A DNA stretch of 64,000 nt. It comes from Phlebotomus papatasi (lineage: Eukaryota > Arthropoda > Insecta > Diptera > Psychodidae). Location: contig NC_077222.1 in NCBI RefSeq assembly GCF_024763615.1, positions 49,166,001 to 49,230,000 of the forward strand. Reading direction: 5' to 3'. A program made the position numbers and the translations under genes. The notes under the pieces are model-generated. The model saw only the letters and a program-made list of their open reading frames with translations, searched no databases and was not told where the DNA came from. Shown in pieces: positions 20,101 to 30,500 of this stretch; positions within the stretch are counted from its first letter, which is position 1, and each line of letters begins with the position of its first letter.

Positions 20101-22520
20101 AATAACCACTTCGTCGCCACTTTTTACCACTTTTCGCCAGTTCTGTAACCACTTCTCGCCATCCACTTGGAAAGGTTCAAATTCGATTATTTTCGGCAAT
20201 GTTATGAAAAATACACATTCAGCATATCTTTTTCCTCATGATCACCTTATTATTATTCATATTAAATGATTTTTCTTCACTTTTATTTGAGAAATCAAAT
20301 TATTAGACAAATAGCAGAAAGTAAACAAAGCAGATTTGACAACTGAGAATCTATGAAGTGAAGTTAGCGTCGCCTATTGAAAAGCAATGGCGACAGGTGG
20401 TGAATCAATTTTATAATATTACCACTTTCCGCCATAACTCATTTTTACATAAAAATAATATAAAATGAAACATTAACTAACTAAATACAAATTTTATGTA
20501 TTCGTCGAATGTAATTAATTGTTCAATAGATAAATTATTTATTCAAAATCGTAAATTTTGTTCGATAAAAGTTTCATGACACTTACTATATTTGGTAAGA
20601 AATATTGGATTCGATGCACTTGCTTAAAATATTCCTCTAAAAAATGCTCAAACATTTAAATTCAAAACAAAAAAATAGTGTTTTTCGACTCTAGGGGAGT
20701 GCGCGCTACCTTCGGACGATTTATGCTTCGCACAAATCAGTTTTTTCAATGTGTTATAAATGAATTTGGCCCATTATAATGTTATATTTTAATAGCTAGT
20801 CCAATGCCTCAAATTTTTAGAAAAGTGCTATGGATGAAATCCATAAGGAACATAAAGAAAAAATTGAATTGTGCGAAGCTTGAGTCGTCCGAAGGTAGCG
20901 CGCTTTCCCCTATAAATAACAGCAGTAGATACAAATAATTTTACGGCTAATTTATTTCACAAATGTAATGGAAAAATTGCGATTTCAATATAAGTGGCGA
21001 AAAATGGGGCACTGGCCAGAAGTGGTGATTCCACCCTATGCCCTTTTGTGCTTATTAATTACCCGCAGGGGGCGTGGTCAATTTAGGCAATTCCCTTCCA
21101 CTTAAATTTGAGTAGAGAAGGTAGTTTACATGACGTCTAAGTGTGCCTAAAGGAAAAAAACTTTCGATTGATTATCCCTTGAAAAGGAACGTAACTGAAT
21201 TAAATTTGTAGGCGTGGCTTATTTTCTTATTCATAAGATCGAGTACCACCTCCATGCAAAATATTTACATAAATTTAGGTGGGAAAATTACTTTTTCTTT
21301 AGAATTAATTAAGTTTTTTAATAATGTAACCAGTATTTTTTGTGGAATATGAAAAGAATTCTTGGGAATACATTTTTTCCAGAGAAACTTGAGAGTATCA
21401 CGAGACGTCGATCATTTAGGAATGATTCTGACGATTGTAGCAATTGTCTTAATCAATTGGCTGATGTCACGCGGCAGGAAATTCAAAATATTCAGCTGCA
21501 GAAAGACTGTGCAAATTACCTGCGTGAAATCAATCATCTGAAGGCTGAGCTGAAGGAATCTGCAGACATGATAAATGATTTGCATGCGCGATTGGGGCTC
21601 AAAGAAGAGCAAAATCGGGTGATTGCTGATTTGAAGGAGCAGGCGGCGAAATTTGGGGAATTTATAAAAAATTGCAGTGCCTCATCGACGCCTCAGAAGG
21701 TGGATTCGCGCGACGCCAGTGTATCCACGTCGCCGGATATGGAGGGATTCAGCAATCCGGCGCTGTATGATCAGTATGCGAAGGTGTATGCTGAGGAGAT
21801 TAAGAAGCTGCAGATGGAGTATGCTGAGAAGGAGAGTCGTGCTGAAGAGGCAATAAAAAAACTCTCAGCCTACCGGGATGAGATGCAGAAGGAATTTGAG
21901 GAGAAGATTAATATGTTTAAGGTGGTGATCCTGTCGGAACGGAAGGAGTACGAGAGGTTGATCAGTGAGAAGGAATTTGAGAGATCGAGATCCGTAGAGG
22001 AACATAACAAAATTGTAAACAAGTACAAGCAGGATTTCAATGGATTGAGGAAGCAAATTGAGGAACTGCAGGAGATGGTGAGGGAGCTTAGGAAGCAGAA
22101 TGAAACAGAGAAAAATGCCATGATGGATCTCATGACTGAATGGAATACTGAGAAGGAGAGTGTTAAGCTGCGGGAAATTAAAATGCAGAGGCTCATTGAT
22201 GACACGGTCAAAAAGTACGAATCAGCTAAAGAGAAAGCAGAGAACTACAAGAAGTACGCTGAGCAACAGGATGCTCATATGCAGAAGGAATACAACAGGA
22301 TCCGTGATTCCTATGAAAAGTCCAAAATTGTATTGGAAGAAAGAATAGAAAAATTGAGGAGTGATTATGAGAAAATTGTAAGTTTCTTCATCAAGAAAAA
22401 AAAGAATGCCAAAATTCCTTTAATATATTTTTAAATGTTTAATTTATTTTTCAGACGCAAGAAAAAATTGATAAAATTCAAAAGGAATATGCGAGAAAAT
22501 TGGACATGCTAAAAAAATAA
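14115..22520 (+). CDS. asl: Asterless / CEP152 centriole scaffold
   Basis: Three exons: 14115-15696, 21383-22377 and 22455-22520, joined in frame by GT-AG introns to give 880 residues. Asterless/CEP152 is a coiled-coil pericentriolar protein that recruits PLK4 for centriole duplication. The N-terminus has an acidic stretch (EVEEEEDRKRRHGELQEALE, about residues 25-45) like the PLK4-binding acidic region of CEP152. The rest is almost continuous heptad coiled coil. The segment DKTDTINDLMRSL followed by a TQEQC motif (about residues 263-282) matches CEP152 EKTEIINKLTRSL and its SQKQC motif. The start is the ATG in good context (AGAAATGA) at 14115; the frame continues 16 codons upstream without another ATG. 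Acceptor TTTTTTCCAG at 21382 restores phase. The last exon encodes only 21 residues. Drosophila Asl is about 990 residues, so this orthologue is somewhat short. Other long coiled-coil proteins remain a lesser possibility. Confidence 0.87.
15944..16811. mobile_element. GGGGAGAC-family DNA transposon, 868 bp
   Basis: The ends are GGGGAGACTGGGGCAAAAAG and the inverse (CTTTTTGCCCCAGTCTCCTC), with TA on both flanks. The interior holds GGGGCAAA near 16143 and again CCCCA near 16446. It belongs with 5330-5921 and 45368-46650 by its first eight bases. The short frames inside do not look like transposase. Confidence 0.8.
17661..17902. mobile_element. CACTGA MITE, 242 bp
   Basis: It begins CACTGATTGAGAGAAATCCG and ends TTTTTTTCTCAGTG, with TA on both sides. 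The empty site GCTTCTATGAACG at about 42075-42087 shows a single TA, which proves the borders. Internal palindromic words (TAAAATTAACAT, GGTGTAAAA) recur. Other copies are at 49608-49846, 53437-53691 and 54885-55142. Confidence 0.92.
18009..19076. mobile_element. GGGGAAGTGCTC DNA transposon, 1068 bp
   Basis: The ends GGGGAAGTGCTCATAATTTT and the inverse AAAATTATGAGCATTTCCCC flank a block absent from the paralogous site at 42175, which has a single TA. The motif TTTGGACA (or TGTCCAAA) is repeated at least six times near both ends. The interior at about 18455-18530, read on the - strand, is a degraded version of the helix-coding segment found in the 24741 element, so the two families are related. 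There is no intact transposase. Confidence 0.88.
19740..19972. mobile_element. CAGTAGACT MITE, 233 bp
   Basis: Ends CAGTAGACTCTCTCTCAAAT and inverse (GAGTGAGAGTCTACTG), flanked by TA. It is a full-length relative of 8777-9008 and lies inside the 19667-21037 element, so it inserted later than that element. Confidence 0.88.
20694..20910. mobile_element. GGGGAGNGCGCGCTACC MITE, 217 bp
   Basis: The termini GGGGAGTGCGCGCTACCTTC and the inverse GAAGGTAGCGCGCTTTCCCC are flanked by TA. The copy at 41371-41587 has exactly the same length, and a shorter copy lies at 63785-63984. All share the inner GGACGATTTATGCTTC-like block. It is inserted in the 19667-21037 element. Confidence 0.9.
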
Positions 22521-23449
22521 GAAGGATACGACTCTTAGTAGAATTTTGTAAGTCTACTTTATTTTTTTAAAATGTTTTAATTGAATTTTTGGACAGTAAA
22601 AACTCTGAGTAATTTATTATTTAAAAGAAATTTATATTAAATATAGATGAACTCCCAAGTAAATTAGCCAAGTTTGTTTTTTTAAAGTTATGCAATTGAG
22701 CTGAGAACATGCGCTACGGAAAGATCCAGAGCGGTAATCACAAGTGGAGAGAAGGTTATTCTAAATATAAGCGACATTTTCTCACTTTTTTTTCTTCCAC
22801 TTGAAAGTATAGCAAACACGTCATCTGTGATGCAAATGCAATTTTGCAGAAAAATCAGTTTATAAAAGGAAAGGTCAGCTTTTTCCATACATTGAATCAA
22901 AGACGTTCAATGTAGCCTCCCAATTCCGAATAGAAGGAGAATTAGGAGATATCCTAAAGTGACCTATTCACCCCTTTTACTCCCATGAGCGATTTCTTCA
23001 AAAACAAGACGTAAAATTCCTGACGTACGTTTGTGGCTGATAAAAGCATTCCAGTAACACTCAAGTAATATTCATATCAACAGATTTTTTTATTGAGAGA
23101 CTTAAAATTTTACAACAAAATTTAAGATTTAGGTGAATCTTGAGGTACACCCTGCGAAATGCAAATATGATCCCTTTATGAAGAGAACTTCAAAGGCAAT
23201 ATTTTTTTATCATAAGAAATTCTATGCTAAAATTAAGAAACTTTTTTTTCAATTTTTTTATCTTATCCTTTTTACATTGTCGCTTTGAATTATATTTGCT
23301 ATTAAATTGTAGCTCATTGGCAGTGTAAATTATATCAACAATTGTTTCAATCTAGTTGATGAAAAATTGCTCTGAGGGCATCTGTGCTAAGAAGTCAATC
23401 CCATTGAGCTACTGAAGCCTCTATTAAAAAATAAAAGGGTATTTTAAAT

Positions 23450-24010
23450 TAAATAAAAGGGTTGTCAAAGCGTCTTAGAATTTGCGAAGCGCTCGAACTC
23501 GTGACTTAGATAGATGCTACACCTTAAAATACTTTCGGATCATTTAACGTTTAACGGTTCTCAATCGATTTGAACCGATTCACAAATCACCCAAAAGATT
23601 GCCCAAAATCGTTTTAAAAGTAATAAAATTGATTTTTGGACCGGTTCATAACCGGTTCATTACCGATTCACAACCGATTTGAACCGATAACTAACTCAAA
23701 ATATTGCCTAAAATACCCTAACATTAATATAATTGAATTTCCGTGAAAAATTAGTTATCGGTTATGAATCGATTCATTACCGGTTCATAACCGATTGAAA
23801 ACGGCCCTATCTTGTCAGGAATTCCAAGACCTCTCCAACGAGCCCAAATATATACCATTCGGTTGAGAAATACGCTCTCTCGAGCCTTTTAAACATTTGA
23901 CCATGAAAAACCGTTCGTAAATTTTCTTTTAAGGATGAAATGTCCGCCTCGGTGATCTCTAAAACATATCCAAAAATGAAAAAAATCGCACGACGCGTTT
24001 TCAAGCAATC
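23450..24010. repeat. Dispersed ACCGATTTGAACCGATTC repeat
   Basis: The block contains several head-to-tail and inverted copies of ACCGATTTGAACCGATTC and ACCGGTTCATAACCGATT, preceded by AATTTGCGAAGCGCTCGAAC and followed by CCAAGACCTCTCCAACGA. A second copy with the same order of words is at about 57535-57900. Ends are not defined and no coding potential was recognised. Confidence 0.7.
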
Positions 24011-24740
24011 CCGGGTTTTAAGGGTTTCGAAGAGTATTAGTTAATTTTATTAGAGTATTAGTTAATTCTATTAGAGTATTAGTTAATTCTATCTAGGAAT
24101 CTGTTTACAATCAGGAGCTGGGTGTCTTTTTTAGCACTTCCTGGACATCCCACAAGATACTGGTCAATAATTCACCTTGTTTTAGTTATCAACATCGTAC
24201 AGGAGTCCTTTGACACGCAAAAATAGTTTACAAAATCGATAATATTGACTTTTGGAAAATTGAAGTTTTTCTCCTTTTCGTTCTTTTGGGGACGAGAGTA
24301 CCCATGAGTTTTCCAATTTCCCAGAGGCGGAAAAATTTCTTTCTCTGTAAAAGTATCATATTTGACCACTAAGATTTATAATGAATTCGTTCGCTGGATA
24401 TGTTGTGGTCCGGAAAGAGTTAAATTTGGCTCCCATCTTACTATAATCCTAACTACGTTCTTGGTTTTCTTTTTACAAATTTTCTGTACCGATCAAGGAA
24501 GGACTTTTCAATTTAATTCAATTCAATTTAAATTTTTTCATGCTTAAAGATATATAAAATTCCTAATTATAATGATGAAATAAAAGAACACTTTTTAAAC
24601 TTTTTTTAAAAAGTTCATCCTAAATTGTTATTTTTTTCGTGATCTTTTTTTTATATTACAACTTGTATTCGGTTTAAGCGAAAAGTCTATTTTTTAATGA
24701 CTGTAACATTTTATGAAATAATGTCAAAAAATATTAAGTA

Positions 24741-26297
24741 GGGTAAGTGTGCCAAATTTCGGCATAGTTGCATGCAAGCGTTAAAGTCTCAAGTTTGGAA
24801 TGTTATATTTTAAATACAAATTGATTTTTTTTATTCTTTCTTTTGTAAGAGCGTTGCTTGGAACCTTTTGAAGAGTTTACCGTCTTTATTTGCTCTAAAA
24901 TCATTCTGAATACATTTTAAAATGAATAAAAATATAGACATAGCTCTGGTGCCCTATTTCGGCCACCTTCATTCCCACTTTCATTCTCATAGTTCCTTGC
25001 CTTTCAGGAATTCTTTCAATGCCTTTTTCACGTCATCTCGTTTGTCGAAGCTACATTTTTTGTTATTCTTTTGCATTGTATAATCTCTAGAGTACGTAAA
25101 ATCCAAAAGTTCGTGGAAATTCGAGGAACAAAAAATGTGGCCGAAATTGCAATCCACTGGAATTAAGAATTGGATCTTACACAGAGAGTCTAATTTCAAA
25201 GCTGCCTCAATTCAAAGGTGCCTCACTTCCTCTTATTTGCTTTATAAAACATTTTATTCAAAGATCAATTAGCTTCTAATTTCGGCCACTTTGAGTGTAA
25301 TTTCGGCCATGGAAATAAATTAATTAAAATTATGTATGTTAATCTTCGAATAGTCAATGAATTCATTTTGCTTTTAAATATTAATTCATTTTAGGATGTA
25401 TTAAAACAAAGACCAGTAAATTTTAGGTATAATTTTAATTTAAATTGCGTTGTAAAAACTCAGTGTGGAAAGAGTCTTACAAAAATTGTGACAGATCGAT
25501 TGTGTTTCTAGTAGTCTTACGATTTGTGGTGAAGTGCAAAAGGTTTTCCTTCGGTGTTTTTCATGAAAATTGATTAGTTTTCACTAAAGATTGTTTCTGT
25601 TTATGTTAATAGTGAATCAATCTTTAAATTTCGGATGAAATTTCCCAGCTGAATCCTGTATTTCGCGTAAAAAAGTATAAACTTTGTGAGCGTCTCTCCG
25701 GTGAGGTAGTGTTGCCTATTCCGGCAACATCTTTTGCTTTCCTAAATTTCTTATTCATTTTATGTTTTTTTTTTCAATTTCTAAGTTCTCCAATGTCTAA
25801 AGAAAAAACCCATCGCTTCTATGAAAAAGATGATGTGGAAAAGGCCTTGGAAGAGTTCAGTAAGGGCAAATTGCTACGGGAATCTGCGCATAAATTTGAG
25901 ATGCTACTCTTCAGGTCTTCAGGACAAATTGGACGGAAGATCTCAAGGCTTGTGGGTCATATAAACGTATTAAACTAAATATTAAACTCATACCGTTTGA
26001 CGTTTTGAAATTTTCTATCCGTTGCGTCAAAAAATTTGGTCAGAAAAAAGGTGGCCGGTATTACACTCAAAGTGGCCGGAATACTACCCAAAGCAATGTC
26101 CATATTTTTAATATTTTTTCAATATTTTAGGAAGTGATTTAAAGAAAACAAAGATGATAAACTAGTTTTCAAGGTTCCACACAACCTTCCCGAAAAGGAA
26201 GTAACAAGAAATATCAATATGAATTAAAAATATTGCATTTCAAACTTAGGACTTCGGTGCTTATATGCAACTATACCGAAATTTGGCACACTTACCC
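24741..26297. mobile_element. Pogo-like element with pipsqueak HTH remains, 1557 bp
   Basis: Inverted ends GGGTAAGTGTGCCAAATTTC(GG) and GAAATTTGGCACACTTACCC lie next to TA on both sides (24739-24740, 26298-26299). Near the left, read on the - strand, is a frame with CSFDKRDDVKKALKEF; on the right, read on the +, is one with RFYEKDDVEKALEEFSKGK. These face away from each other and resemble the first helices of a pipsqueak-type helix-turn-helix (DLxxALxxxxxGxxSxxxAAxxY), the N-terminal DNA-binding part of pogo-like transposases. No DDE catalytic domain is present. The motif TTTCGGCC is repeated near both ends. Confidence 0.8.
25793..25978 (+). pseudogene. Transposase N-terminal remnant (psq HTH)
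   Basis: From ATG the frame gives 61 residues: MSKEKTHRFYEKDDVEKALE, then EFSKGKLLRESAHKFEML and a short unrelated tail. The spacing DDVEKALEEFSKGKLLRESAHKF fits the pipsqueak helix-turn-helix pattern, but the frame stops before any second DNA-binding domain or catalytic domain. The likely origin is the first exon or the decayed 5' end of a pogo-like transposase. The homologous segment on the opposite strand at 24987-25060 lacks the third-helix part. Confidence 0.6.
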
Positions 26298-27283
26298 TAT
26301 AAAACAAAATAATAGTAAGACGGCGTATGACACGAGACTTGAAATGCTTTCCTAATTTTCTATTTGCAAGATGCATTGATACCATTTTTTTATGATCAAT
26401 TAGCAGCGTGGCATTACTCGCGAATTAAATTTACTTCCAGTAATTTCCTCTCATTTTCGAAAACATGTTTACAAAACAAAATTTTATTGTGGGTTGCTCA
26501 TTAATTAGTCTTATTTCGTTTCAACATATCTAAAGAACTTTTTGTCTATACAATTGATAAAATCTTCAAGAAGTTTTAAAGCAACAAAGGTGTATTTACG
26601 GTGAAAGAAACATACTTATATAGTCATTATCATTAGGGAAAAGGGACAAAAGTGTATTTGTGAATGATTTTTAGAAAGTCTTTCAGTTAGTTTAACAATT
26701 TTAATTTTTCTCCTCTGTTCTCTGTTTCTCTTTCAGGGATTATTAGTTCTAATTTCTAACACAAATCCAATCGCGAATAGAGTAAATAACACGAGATTTT
26801 GTATGAATTAGGTCAATTAATCATTTCTAGGCACAAATATGTATATAAGTGTGATAAGACCGGGGGAATGAAGAAAGAGAAAAATCATCATCAAAAGGGT
26901 CAAATTTGAAATGTTTTGTGGATGTGCTGACAAGTGCAGAATTTATAAATTATGTATTTATTACTCTGGCGTGGCAATTAATTATCAACTCTCTGTGAGA
27001 CAGGATTAAAAGAGGCAAGAGCCAAGAAAATCGTACGATCAACTGCAAATGCTTTGTTGTAATCAACTCTGGAAATACGGTGAATAATTGCTATTTATTT
27101 ACAAAAGCTCTGAGGCTCTCTCATTCTCTCGCTTGTAGCTCTGCCTTATCAGGGAGCCAAGTGTTTTGTGTGGTGCACACAAATACAGACATTTGCCTGA
27201 CCGATAGAGTGACGGTCCGTTTGTGCCTGGAGAGACCACCAGTAGCTGACCAGACAACTTCGCTTTTCCACTCCAGGCGCTGG

Positions 27284-27289
27284 TCAGTT
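27284..27289 (+). promoter_or_regulatory. bmm: Possible initiator TCAGTT for bmm
   Basis: TCAGTT matches the arthropod initiator consensus TCAGTY and sits 268 bases upstream of the bmm ATG in a GC-richer stretch. A GAGACG word follows about 38 bases downstream. No TATA box was seen at -30. Such short matches arise by chance, so this is only a candidate. Confidence 0.25.
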
Positions 27290-27551
27290 GAACATTTTCC
27301 GTTGACGAGGAAAGAAGCATTTGAGACGAGAGATAGTCTGTTCAAAATCAAGTGATTGCGTCTTTTCAATTGAAGGAGAGAGAGAGAGTGAAAAACAGCA
27401 ATTCATAAGTGACGACTTAAAATCTGGACAAATCGTGCAAAATAAGACTTTTTTCCAGAAAAAAATAAGGAAAAACAAGAAAACTTATCAAGTTGAAAAA
27501 TTGAAAAACAAGGGAAATATTTACGGACATTTTTTTTGGGGGAATCAGAAG

Positions 27552-30500
27552 ATGAATTTATCGTTTGCTGGCTGTGGCTTTCTGGGAATTTATCATGTTG
27601 GTGTGGCCATTTGTTTCAAACAATATGCTCCTCATCTGCTCCTGGACAAAATCAGTGGTGCTTCTGCTGGTTCTCTAGCTGCCGTTGGATTAATATGTGA
27701 CCTGCCGCTGGGTAAGTTCCATCTTATTTTCATCAAATTCATTGGCAATCTTGAGAAAAATATAATGCAAAAAAAAATCCGTATGTCTGAGGTCAGCGTT
27801 TGGAAAAAAGAGTCTGAGAAAGCAATTGACTCAGTATCATTGTTCGATAGCGCAAAATGTTGTGCTTCTATTCTGTCTGCACATTTTATGGCTCTATCGC
27901 GATGAAACAGTCCAAATTCCAAAGGTACCACAAATGTAATTTTTTCGAGATTTCAGCTTTATATTTTTTTCTGACACATTCTCGCGATTTTCCCTTTTTT
28001 TTCATCAAGTTTAGATTTGAAGAAAAAATTGCGTAAAGAGTTGTGCAGAATTGTCTACTCTGTGTAAACTTTTAGCTGAGATTCTTTACAATCTCAGTTT
28101 TAGGTTTAATAATGTTCAGAAAAACTTCCCAGGTTACGTAACTGTAGCATTTTTTCTTGCCTGTCAGTATTTTTGGAAAATTAGAAAAAATAAATCTTGT
28201 TAGGTGAAAAGGATATTGTATATTTTGAATGCTTAAAAATAGTGAAATATTATTGGAAAAGGGAAAATTAAGAAATTAAAATTATCTTGATTTCTGATGG
28301 TTTCTGCTTTTGTGAGAAATTTTCGTCAGAATGAACCATTTTGATGCAATTTAGCACAATTTACGTGCACTTGTGCAAGCGAGTGACTGCAAAATATTAC
28401 ATTTTGATGAAAATTGAACATTATTATTTGTCCAAGATTATTTGTGATCTTTGAAAAGTTTTTCATATTTCACTGAGTAAAATAATGATTTCGAGATTCT
28501 TTTTTTATCAAGCAAAATCAAGGTAATTTTTGTCGTTTTAATTGTTTACACATAATGTAGACAATTACAAAAATGTAAAATTTTATCACTCGTTAATCAT
28601 AATTCAGACAGTGTGATTTATGTGATAATAGTCTTATCTAAATTCTTCTGGTGGAAGGTTTTAGACTAATTTATGGAAGGCATTATTAATTGTATTTATT
28701 AGGAAAACCCAATCATTTAAATTTTTAAATATTTCTTATTAAAGCGCTCTGATTCCAATTTTACATTATCAGCTCTTTAATCTAAGATCATATTTTTCGG
28801 TCCATAAATGTTGTTTTTTCTTACTGCAGAGAATTTCGCTACTCAGCTTAGATGAGAGTAAAATGCCTCGGATTGAGGAAAAATTGTGTGTTGTACGAGA
28901 TAATTTGGATTTTCCGTGGTTAAATTTCCAGGTTATAATCAGACAATAATTGTATTGAACAAAGAATAACCCATTTTGGCTAGTTAAGCTTATGAACTCC
29001 TTTTTAAATCTACCGATTCAGAACAGATTTGATTTAACCTTTTAAGGACGAGAGGGTAAAAAATTTAGGGTCAGAGAAAAGTATTTTTCAGACTTTTAAA
29101 AACAAAGCGTAACCTTAGATGACCCTAGGAAAAATTTTATTTTTGAGTCACTGGTGACGCTCCAATCGTTCTTAAAGAGTTAACATTTTAAGGACGAATG
29201 GGTCCCTGGTGATCCAAAAAAAAATCGGACTAGCGGAAAAGTGCCCGTAGATAATCAGAATTATAGTTTTCTTGGTCACTGGTGACCTTCCTAAATGGTT
29301 ATTTTTAAACATATACCGAGATAAATTTTTGAAATATTTACTGACCAAATATGACTTTTACTGACAAATTTGTTAATTTAGTGATCAACATTTATCCCAG
29401 TTCGATGAAAACTCCAACGATCTCCTTAAAAAAAGAAGCAATTTTGACAAAAGTTATTACAAACGATTTCCTTCAAAAAAGCAATTTTTGACAAAAATTA
29501 GTACAAACGATCTCCTTAAAAAAAGAAACAATTTTTGACAAAAATTAGTACAAACGATTTCCTTAAAAAAAAGCAATTTTTGACAAAAATTAGTACAAAC
29601 GATTTCCTTCAAAAAAGCAATTTTTTGACAAAAATTAGTACAAACGATTTCCTTCAATAAAGCAATTTTTGACAAAAATTGGAACAAACGATTTCCTCCG
29701 GAAAAGAAATTTTTGACAAACGATATCTTTAAAAAAAAGCAATTTTTGGCAAAAATTAGTACAAACGATCTCCTTAAAAAATGCATTTTTTGACAAACAG
29801 TTACTAAAACCTATTTTCTTCAAGATAGCAATTTTTTACAAAAATTAGGATAAACGATTCCTTCAAGAAAGAAATTTTTGTTAAAGAACAATTAAAAAGA
29901 TTTCCTTTAAAAACATTCTTGACAAAAATTAATACAAACGATTTCCTTCAAAAAAATCAATTTTTGGCATAAATTAGTACAAACGATTTCCTTCTAGAAC
30001 ACAATTTCTGACAAAAACTGCTCCCAATGTGTAGAATTACTGGAAAAGTAACCGAAATTTACTTCAAAATGCTAAATTATGACGTATTCTCCAAATATTG
30101 CGAGCATTTTTAACTGAAAACACAAAATTAAACTAGTCGAAAATTAAAGACATAATTAGATGGGCTAAATGGTCAGTATGTTATTCAATTTCAAGAATCA
30201 AATTTGAAAAATAAAAAGTATGAATAAAAAAATTGAAATGAAAGAAAATATTTAATCCTTTAGATACAGTAGAGTCTCGCTATAGGCCATCGCTCTATAG
30301 TCCACAATTTATCGACCGTTGATTTCAAAACACTGATTTTAAGTTAGGTTATGTTTTTTAGTATGCGACATGCATAATTATTTTAATATTTTTGGCAAAC
30401 TTTATTAAGTAGTTGTGATAATTGTGATCCACAATGAAGAGAGCAAGGACAAGTACCACAATCGCAAAGAAAGTGGAAGCCGTCGAGCAATTTCAATACT

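Larger units (their letters stand above)
19667..21037. mobile_element. GGGTGGAGTAACCACTT element, 1371 bp, composite
   Basis: The left end GGGTGGAGTAACCACTTATCG and right end AAGTGGTGATTCCACCC are inverted and flanked by TA. The motif CCACTT(N)TCGCCA recurs many times inside (19680-19695, 20100-20165 and about 20420, and inverted near 20995). Two MITEs have inserted into it, at 19740-19972 and 20694-20910. The - strand frame at 19987-20199 is mostly built from the CCACTT repeats and is not a supported gene. Confidence 0.8.
15697..21382 (+). other. asl: asl intron 1 with transposon stack
   Basis: A 5.7-kb intron with donor GTAAGT. It contains the elements at 15944-16811, 17661-17902, 18009-19076 and 19667-21037 (itself holding two MITEs), plus the older repeat at 17522-19160 into which two of these inserted. 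Segments at 16815-17520 and 19160-19660 show no recognisable coding or repeat ends. The small open frames inside this intron are not supported as genes. Confidence 0.75.
22521..27551. other. Intergenic, asl to bmm
   Basis: From the asl stop to the bmm start codon. It holds a dispersed repeat at about 23450-24010 and the large element at 24741-26297. Sequence from about 26300 to 27000 is AT-rich with no visible gene. From about 27100 the composition becomes mixed, with a possible initiator at 27284, as expected for the bmm promoter and 5' leader. Open frames across 27080-27550 overlap the leader in several phases and are not conserved-looking. Confidence 0.6.

Noticed and set aside
27080..27551. 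Frames upstream of the bmm ATG (including one of 91 codons and an N-terminal extension of bmm)
   Set aside because: The extension has no ATG in good context and is not brummer-like; MNLSFAGCGFLG is the conserved start. The others overlap each other in the leader.
29457..29823. Repetitive - strand frames IVCTNFCQK
   Set aside because: Produced by the 44-bp minisatellite; unit length not a multiple of three keeps changing phase and no gene context exists.
29412..30018. CRISPR-like repeat array
   Set aside because: Units are contiguous with no unique spacers and lie in a eukaryotic intron; a minisatellite.
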